Translations under genes and position numbers: made by a program | The notes under the pieces: generated by a model | Databases searched by the model: none | Told to the model about the DNA's origin: nothing | Seen by the model: only the letters and a program-made list of their open reading frames with translations | Source of the DNA: Muribaculaceae bacterium | GTDB taxonomy: Bacteria > Pseudomonadota > Alphaproteobacteria > Rs-D84 | Direction of reading: 5' to 3' | Assembly: GCA_023665245.1 (NCBI GenBank) | Contig: JAMPEH010000074.1 | Location: 1 to 9,324 of the forward strand | Length of the DNA stretch: 9,324 bases | Part shown: piece by piece, positions 6,275 to 9,324 of the stretch | Position numbering within the stretch: position 1 is the stretch's first letter | Layout: every line of letters begins with the position of its first letter

Positions 6275-6300
6275 AGTATTTATTATAAAATATGGGTAAT

Positions 6301-6522
6301 ATGCGGTGGAAATTTTGCCCGCCGCGGGCGGGCGAAACGGCTTTTTGCGCAATGCTCACGCCGTCGCGGTACCCTTACAAGTGAATTTGGGGTAATAATC
6401 ACGCCGCGCCGTGACCATTCACAAAATGCGGCGGGCGGCGGCAAAGCCTTGCCCAAGACCCCGTTATTATTAGAAGTAGTACAGCGGCTCGGCGCTTTCG
6501 CTTTCTTCCCGAGCCGCTTTTC
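6301..6522 (+). other. GC-rich structured non-coding stretch, possible ncRNA or origin
   Basis: No convincing ORF is present. Visible pairings are GCCCGC/GCGGGC (6317-6333), competing GCCCGCCGC/GCGGCGGGC (6317-6325 with 6428-6436), GTGAAT/ATTCAC (6381-6386 with 6417-6422) enclosing TCACG/CGTGA (6399-6414), GGGGT/ACCCC (6389-6393 with 6458-6462), and GGCAA/TTGCC (6440-6453). The stretch is GC-rich next to AT-rich DNA on its left and ends in a strong terminator. It could be a structured RNA or, given the neighbouring initiator-like gene, a single-strand or double-strand origin. It matches no RNA family I know. Confidence 0.4.
6483..6522 (+). terminator. strong intrinsic terminator
   Basis: A 10-bp stem AGCGGCTCGG/CCGAGCCGCT (6483-6492 with 6509-6518), a 16-nt pyrimidine-rich loop, and TTTTCACTTT behind it. 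No protein gene ends here, so the terminated transcript would be the non-coding stretch upstream. Confidence 0.75.
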
Positions 6523-6775
6523 ACTTTACTCATTCATTATCATTAAACATGCTGTTTAAGGACTAATAAATGAGAAGTCCGCCGTAGACGGGCTCCCGCA
6601 CATTGCCACAGACAGCGCGTATTTTAATCAAAATACGTCCATAGGCGTCATTGCCGACACGGCGCGTTAAACAATGCACCCGGCGCGGTCGGCGCTTACA
6701 GAGCTTTTATAGCGCCCCGCCGCGGTCTGCGTTCCCAGTGTTCCCCGCGGCGTCGACCTGTTCCAGAGCGCAGGT
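6523..6775. other. non-coding stretch with several dyads
   Basis: No protein gene can be supported. It holds a perfect dyad TTAAACA/TGTTTAA (6543-6559), GGACT/AGTCC (6560-6580), a perfect CGTATTTT/AAAATACG hairpin (6618-6637), and an imperfect direct repeat beginning CATTGCC and ending GCGCGT (6601-6620 and 6649-6667). A five-codon ORF (ATG at 6570, MRSPP) follows an AAGGA. The right edge is a terminator. The dyads would suit an origin, a packaging site or a second small transcript. Confidence 0.4.
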
Positions 6776-6804
6776 AAAGCCCGCGCACGGTTGCGCGGGC
6801 TTTT
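6776..6804 (+). terminator. very strong intrinsic terminator
   Basis: A 12-bp perfect stem AAAGCCCGCGCA/TGCGCGGGCTTT (6776-6787 with 6792-6803) with a CGGT loop and one more T. It separates the dyad-rich DNA from the promoter that begins three bases later. Confidence 0.8.
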
Positions 6805-6806
6805 GC

Positions 6807-6835
6807 TTGACTTTCGGCGGTTTTTGTCGTAATAT
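6807..6835 (+). promoter_or_regulatory. promoter of the 37-aa peptide gene
   Basis: TTGACT (6807-6812) and TAATAT (6830-6835) are separated by 17 bases. The start would be near 6842, giving a leader of about 93 bases that begins with a CCTGC-TTCG-GCGGG hairpin (6842-6855). Confidence 0.65.
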
Positions 6836-6934
6836 GTAGTTCCTGCTTCGGCGGGAGTACGGCGAGGGCGACTTCGGCGGCGGTTAGCCTCCAAATTGAT
6901 TCAACTTTCATTATCAACTACGGAGGTAAAATTT

Positions 6935-7048
6935 ATGGACGTGAAGTACATACTTTTATTATTGCTCGCACTCGGGCATAAAGTTTCTTCTGTCACTGTA
7001 TCCGAACAATACGTAACGATACGCATAAAAAATAACCCCACCGATTGA
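6935..7048 (+). CDS. 37-aa hydrophobic peptide, candidate type I toxin
   Basis: The ORF starts at ATG 6935 behind a strong CGGAGGT ribosome binding site and has its own promoter. The product starts MDVKYILLLLLALGHKVSSV, a short hydrophobic helix at residues 5-14, followed by a Val/Thr/Ser-rich, basic C-terminus (YVTIRIKNNPTD). Its last codons form the left arm of a bidirectional terminator, and a minus-strand RNA with a consensus promoter overlaps this 3' end. A small hydrophobic peptide with a convergent antisense RNA is the layout of type I toxin-antitoxin pairs such as bsrG/SR4 or txpA/ratA. The hydrophobic stretch is short for a membrane-spanning toxin, so a non-toxic regulatory peptide is possible. 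I recognise no family. Confidence 0.6.
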   Translation: MDVKYILLLLLALGHKVSSVTVSEQYVTIRIKNNPTD

Positions 7049-7113
7049 AGCCGCGGGGTTATTTTTAATCTGAACGCAGGCTAACCGCCGACCCGGTTTC
7101 GCCCTTTGTTCGT
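7027..7113 (-). ncRNA. candidate ~87-nt antisense RNA opposite the 37-aa peptide gene
   Basis: The RNA starts about 5-7 bases after a perfect minus-strand promoter (7118-7146) and ends at the shared terminator. Its 5' part can fold as a hairpin with GGGC and ACCG paired to CGGT and GCCT, and the terminator hairpin closes it. It has no ORF with a ribosome binding site. About 40 nt are complementary to the peptide mRNA: the last seven or so codons, the stop and the terminator. This points to 3'-end pairing as in bsrG/SR4. The inferred role is antitoxin RNA, either destabilising the mRNA or blocking its translation. Confidence 0.6.
7028..7066. terminator. bidirectional terminator shared by the peptide gene and its antisense RNA
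   Basis: The 12-bp arms AAAAATAACCCC (7028-7039) and GGGGTTATTTTT (7055-7066) are perfectly complementary and give a T-run on both strands. The left arm lies inside the peptide's coding sequence, so the stop codon sits in the loop. Confidence 0.85.
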
Positions 7114-7117
7114 ACTT

Positions 7118-7146
7118 ATTATATGCGATTTCCCGCAGTTTGTCAA
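7118..7146 (-). promoter_or_regulatory. perfect sigma-70-type promoter of the second antisense RNA
   Basis: On the minus strand TTGACA (7146-7141) and TATAAT (7123-7118) are 17 bases apart. With its flanks it reads TTGACAAACTG, 8 nt, GCATATAAT, the same as the promoter at 4399-4427. Confidence 0.85.
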
Positions 7147-7216
7147 CAGTTAATTTATTAAGAGATTAAAAAAGAACGTGCAAGTCTCGTAGTGTATTTG
7201 GGTGTAACTCAAAAAA

Positions 7217-7258
7217 CAGCCGTTTTTTAGCGGTTTAGATTACATTTTCAGCCGTTTT
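7217..7258 (+). repeat. direct repeats beside the attachment site
   Basis: CAGCCGTTTT occurs at 7217-7226 and again at 7249-7258, 32 bases apart, just inside the tRNA fragment. Short direct repeats in this position fit integrase arm-type sites, though no integrase is in view to support that. Confidence 0.45.
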
Positions 7259-7274
7259 GAGGGCTTTCCCGTCC

Positions 7275-7319
7275 CTCTGACTCCGTCATTCGTTGGTTCA
7301 AATCCAGCTACCCCAGCCA
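7275..7319 (+). tRNA. 3' part of tRNA-Gln, likely attachment site (attR)
   Basis: The 45 bases match tRNA-Gln from the anticodon loop to CCA: loop CTCTGAC (7275-7281, anticodon CTG if the loop is native), anticodon stem TCCGT, variable CATTC, T-stem GTTGG/CCAGC around loop TTCAAAT, acceptor TACCCCA, discriminator G and encoded CCA. The bases before 7275 (GGGCTTTCCCGTCC) do not continue the tRNA, and no matching 5' half with acceptor TGGGGTA stands at the right distance. A tRNA 3' end without its 5' half is the normal mark left by a tRNA-targeting integrative element. The element then lies to the left, and the intact tRNA-Gln should be at its far left end. Confidence 0.85.
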
Positions 7320-7326
7320 ATATAGA

Positions 7327-7369
7327 CGCAAATTGAACCGAAATCAGTTTGCGCCTTTTCTTTTGCTTT
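7327..7369 (+). terminator. terminator behind the tRNA fragment
   Basis: CGCAAATTG (7327-7335) pairs with CAGTTTGCG (7345-7353), with one G-T pair, and is followed by CCTTTTCTTTTG. Its place 7 bases after CCA suggests it is the original tRNA-Gln gene's terminator, left with the chromosome side of the junction. Confidence 0.65.
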
Positions 7370-7395
7370 TTTATCGCATTTATGCCCCATAATTT

Positions 7396-7438
7396 GCGCT
7401 CTGCGGCGTTTCGTTTATTCAAGCACCTGCCGCAGCGC
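7396..7438. repeat. inverted repeat in the gap before the membrane gene
   Basis: CTGCGGC (7401-7407) is complementary to GCCGCAG (7429-7435), and the pairing extends outward through GCGC and CGC with a bulge. There is no T-run. The rest of 7370-7464 shows no gene. Confidence 0.4.
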
Positions 7439-7464
7439 CATTCGGCATTTACATAAGAAATTGC

Positions 7465-7493
7465 TTGTTTATTAGCTATAAAAATGTTACAAT
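7465..7493 (+). promoter_or_regulatory. promoter of the 163-aa membrane protein gene
   Basis: TTGTTT (7465-7470) and TACAAT (7488-7493) are separated by 17 bases, which puts the transcript start close to 7500 and leaves a very short leader. Confidence 0.55.
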
Positions 7494-7510
7494 ATATAAA
7501 ATAATAATCA

Positions 7511-8002
7511 ATGAGAGTAGATATGGCGCAAACTGAATTCAGGATAAAACAATCAAAGTTAATGATTATATTAGCAACTGTAGCAGCAGGAATTTTCGAA
7601 ATACTATTCTTAGTATTGGCAATTGTATTTTTGCTTGAGTGTAAGAATAAACAACTTACATCCGATGAATATTCTGTCTATGGTGCGAGTTCGGTGTTTA
7701 GCGGTATTTTTGCCTTTATAATTTTAATAATGATAATATATATCATTAGCACCTATTTTCGTCAGACAGATGTTTATTTAGATGATAAGATGTATCGAAT
7801 GAAAGGAAATAAAATAATTTTTGAATTACCTTATAAGAATATAATTTCTATAAAGGAAGGATATAATTCAATATACTTCTTTCTGAAACAGCCAATAGAA
7901 AAGAAGAATGGCAAGACAGGTCCTAAAACTTTTTATGAACATTATTCCAAGTTTGACGTGCATCGTATAATAAAAATTGTAAATAGCGATTATTTAAGAT
8001 AA
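7511..8002 (+). CDS. two-helix membrane protein with soluble C-terminal domain (163 aa)
   Basis: Hydrophobic helices span about residues 17-42 and 61-82. They are followed by an 80-residue polar domain (DVYLDDKMYRMKGNKIIFELPYKNIISIKEG, then strands and a C-terminal helix DVHRIIKIV). Two helices plus a strand-rich tail that senses 'YKNIxSI' resembles bacterial PH-like (YcxB/PH_2-type) membrane proteins. That is a fold-level guess. The start could be ATG 7511 or ATG 7523. The latter has GAGAG at better spacing, while the former sits about 10 bases after the predicted transcript start. The gene is clearly more AT-rich than the genes left of 7319, and its promoter and downstream hairpin make it a single-gene unit. 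It lies outside the inferred element. Confidence 0.65.
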   Translation: MRVDMAQTEFRIKQSKLMIILATVAAGIFEILFLVLAIVFLLECKNKQLTSDEYSVYGASSVFSGIFAFIILIMIIYIISTYFRQTDVYLDDKMYRMKGNKIIFELPYKNIISIKEGYNSIYFFLKQPIEKKNGKTGPKTFYEHYSKFDVHRIIKIVNSDYLR

Positions 8003-8028
8003 TTTATTGTTAAATTTAATAGTAAAAT

Positions 8029-8047
8029 CGTCCGCAAATTGCGGGCG
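8029..8047 (+). terminator. weak terminator-like hairpin
   Basis: CGTCCGC (8029-8035) pairs with GCGGGCG (8041-8047), with one G-T pair and loop AAATT. Only a loose T-rich stretch (GTTCACTTATTTG) follows, so termination may be partial. Confidence 0.5.
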
Positions 8048-8141
8048 GTTCACTTATTTGATTAAGCTGATTTATTGACGGAAAATTTAAAAAAATTTTT
8101 AATTGCAAATTAAAAAATCATAATTTTATATTACTCAAATA

Positions 8142-8170
8142 TTGAAAATTGTAAAATTAAATGTTATACT
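8142..8170 (+). promoter_or_regulatory. promoter of the DUF6978-like/DUF1828-like pair
   Basis: TTGAAA (8142-8147) and TATACT (8165-8170) are 17 bases apart, about 30 bases upstream of the ATG at 8200. Confidence 0.65.
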
Positions 8171-8199
8171 AAGTTTGATAAATTTTATAGGAACATTAT

Positions 8200-8646
8200 A
8201 TGGCAAACATTTTAACACAAGAAGAAGCAGATGAGTTAATCGCTATATTAAAAAAATGTGTAGATTACGAGATGTATCTTCCCCAAAAAGGCTTTAGCGA
8301 GGAATATGAAGTTCGCGATGTAGAAACATTTAGCGAGGTTTTCACTGTTTTTATAAATAGAAAAAATAAATTTAATGATAAATGTTCCTTTACTCTTCGA
8401 TATAAAAAAACCAATTCAATTTTACTGAGATTAGATACAAACCCCACAAGACCTCATACTAATCCTGACGGGGAAGTGATAATTGGTACGCACATACATA
8501 GATATTCAGAAGGATTTGATGAAAAATTTGCAATGGCGGTAAATTTTGATTCTTCGTCGTTAGAACAAGATTTATTATATTTTTTGAGCGTTGCCAATAT
8601 AGAAGAACCCGCAAAAATCGGAACTCAACTAAATGTGGAGAATTAA
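8200..8646 (+). CDS. DUF6978-like protein (148 aa)
   Basis: Soluble protein. It opens with LTQEEADELIAILKKCVD, then shows strands with a basic turn (VFINRKNKFNDKCSFTLRYKK), a line SILLRLDTNPTRPHTNPDGE, and GTHIHRYSEGF at residues 96-106. The 'LLRLDxxxxxHxNPDG...GTHIHxYxEG' series is what I remember from DUF6978, whose function is unknown. The histidines at 86, 98 and 100 could bind a metal or substrate (inference). A modest AGGA precedes the ATG. The stop is one base before the next start, so the two genes are an operon. Neighbourhoods with DUF1828-type genes are typical of accessory islands, and defence or toxin roles are possible but unproven. Confidence 0.6.
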   Translation: MANILTQEEADELIAILKKCVDYEMYLPQKGFSEEYEVRDVETFSEVFTVFINRKNKFNDKCSFTLRYKKTNSILLRLDTNPTRPHTNPDGEVIIGTHIHRYSEGFDEKFAMAVNFDSSSLEQDLLYFLSVANIEEPAKIGTQLNVEN

Positions 8647-8647
8647 G

Positions 8648-9324
8648 ATGTTAGACGTTAAAGATTTAGTTGAACAATATATTGATTTTTTAAAAACTAA
8701 TATTACTTATAAGCAAGTTGAAAAGGGGTTTGAAATTACAACCCCGTTTCTTGACGAGAAAAATGACTGGATACAAATCTATATAAGTGAAGTTACTAAT
8801 AACGAAATAATTTTGTCTGATGCGGGGGAATGCCTTGCTTATTGGGAAGAATTAGGAATTAATATCAGCAAAAACAGGCGTGAGCAATTAATAAGTAGCT
8901 TACGTCCGTTTGGCGTAAATTTAAATTTAAATAATGAAATTTTCACTCAATGCACTATAAAAGATTTTGCAAAAAAGAAACATTCGCTTCTTCAAGCAAT
9001 TATAAAAGTATATGATATGAGTTCGATGATACAAACGAGAAATGTTGTCGATTTTTCTAAAGATGTTGCCGATTACTTTAATAAAAATCAAATCTATTAT
9101 ATGGAAGGCATAAGTATTTTAGGGAAAACAGGTTTTGTTCATACATATGATTTTTCCATTCAAAGAGATAGAAATTTTAACGAGCGCTTCTGTAAAGCTA
9201 TTAATAAACTAACAAAAACAAACGTTATTAGTACTATCTTTGGCTGGCAGGAAACTAAAGAACAACGTAAAGGAAATAGTGATTTGATTGTCTTTACGAA
9301 TGAGCAAACAAGAGACATTGACAC
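8648..9324 (+). CDS. DUF1828/DUF1829-like protein (partial, 225 aa visible)
   Basis: The ORF is open from ATG 8648 to the window end with no stop. Residues 28-115 fit the DUF1828 pattern: EITTPFLDEKNDWIQIYI, then ILSDAGECLAYWEELGI and a helix with SLRPFGVNLN. Residues from about 145 on (YMEGISILGKTGFVHTYDFSIQR, then WQETKEQRKGNSDLIVFTNEQ) fit the DUF1829 domain that usually follows it. The function is unknown. The D-G-x-x-x-x-D and later K/D-rich strands recall nuclease-like folds, but no catalytic set can be named. The start is fixed by translational coupling to the preceding gene, one base apart, with GGAG (8637-8640) upstream. Confidence 0.7.
   Translation, partial: MLDVKDLVEQYIDFLKTNITYKQVEKGFEITTPFLDEKNDWIQIYISEVTNNEIILSDAGECLAYWEELGINISKNRREQLISSLRPFGVNLNLNNEIFTQCTIKDFAKKKHSLLQAIIKVYDMSSMIQTRNVVDFSKDVADYFNKNQIYYMEGISILGKTGFVHTYDFSIQRDRNFNERFCKAINKLTKTNVISTIFGWQETKEQRKGNSDLIVFTNEQTRDID

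Larger units (their letters stand above)
6878..7090. repeat. inverted repeat flanking the 37-aa peptide gene
   Basis: CGGCGGTTAGCCT at 6878-6890 recurs on the other strand at 7078-7090, a perfect 13-base arm. A second matching block, AGGGCGA at 6865-6871, recurs inverted at 7099-7105. As a result the leader of the peptide mRNA and the 5' part of the opposing RNA carry the same sequence, and each can fold a GGC...GCC hairpin. Confidence 0.75.

Noticed and set aside
6388..6394. TGGGGTA as a possible 5' end of the tRNA-Gln
   Set aside because: It matches the acceptor strand, but the following bases do not form a D-arm or anticodon arm, and it lies 880 bases from the 3' part.
6651..6917. ORFs on both strands over the GC-rich stretch and terminator
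   Set aside because: They cross a strong terminator and a promoter, are rich in Arg, Pro and Cys as expected from GC-rich hairpins, and lack ribosome binding sites.
7259..7285. GAGGG/CCCTC and TGAC/GTCA as a type II tRNA anticodon and variable arm
   Set aside because: The anticodon loop would have 9 bases with no sensible anticodon, while the tRNA-Gln reading explains everything from 7275 on.
7240..7422. Minus-strand ORF encoding ILAGVAGFEPTNDG...
   Set aside because: It is the antisense translation of the tRNA-Gln 3' end. 'AGFEPTN'-type proteins are well-known false annotations over tRNA genes.
1..9324. CRISPR array, known riboswitch or IS element
   Set aside because: No regularly spaced repeats, no recognisable riboswitch core, and no transposase or terminal inverted repeats with target duplication were found.

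Overview
The window looks like the right-hand end of an integrated mobile element in a Gram-positive bacterium (Bacillota, most likely a clostridium), followed by AT-rich chromosomal or older accessory DNA. Reasons: strong GGAGG-type ribosome binding sites, consensus TTGACA/TATAAT promoters, a DUF3970-like small protein, and a Firmicutes-type tRNA-Gln 3' end at 7275-7319 that lacks its 5' half. No integrase, relaxase, terminase or Zot-like ATPase is visible, so the kind of element (cryptic phage, plasmid-like or conjugative) is not settled.

Layout. (1) 1-4320: a tight plus-strand operon with a DUF3970-like protein, three membrane-anchored surface proteins (391, 209 and 508 aa), a 63-aa two-helix membrane peptide and a basic single-pass membrane protein. 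The genes are spaced by 1-33 nt or overlap by 4 nt. (2) 4321-6161: a replication/control cassette with a zinc-ribbon protein, a small unknown protein started by TTG, and a 325-aa protein with two winged-helix segments that looks like a replication initiator. It ends at two strong terminators. A minus-strand RNA gene with a perfect promoter lies between regions 1 and 2. A chain of mutually exclusive hairpins precedes the initiator-like gene. (3) 6162-6806: about 650 bases with no convincing gene but many dyads, an iteron-like pair and two more terminators. This is the best candidate for an origin and/or structured RNA. (4) 6807-7146: a self-contained unit with a promoter, a leader, a 37-aa hydrophobic ORF, a bidirectional terminator, and an opposing antisense RNA with a perfect promoter. 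This is the layout of a type I toxin-antitoxin system. (5) 7275-7319: the 3' part of tRNA-Gln, read as the attachment site that closes the element. (6) 7320-9324: flanking DNA, with the tRNA's presumed own terminator, a membrane protein, and a two-gene DUF6978-like/DUF1828-like cassette cut off by the window end.

How it may work together (inference): the membrane operon would build a cell-surface or virion assembly. The initiator-like gene would replicate the excised form, its supply limited by the antisense RNA at 4321-4392 and the leader hairpins. The peptide/antisense RNA unit beside the attachment site would stabilise the element. The two minus-strand RNA promoters share the same extended motif (TTGACAAACTG, 8 nt, GCATATAAT), which links the two RNA genes. 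The main candidates for something undescribed are this pair of RNA genes and the membrane operon.
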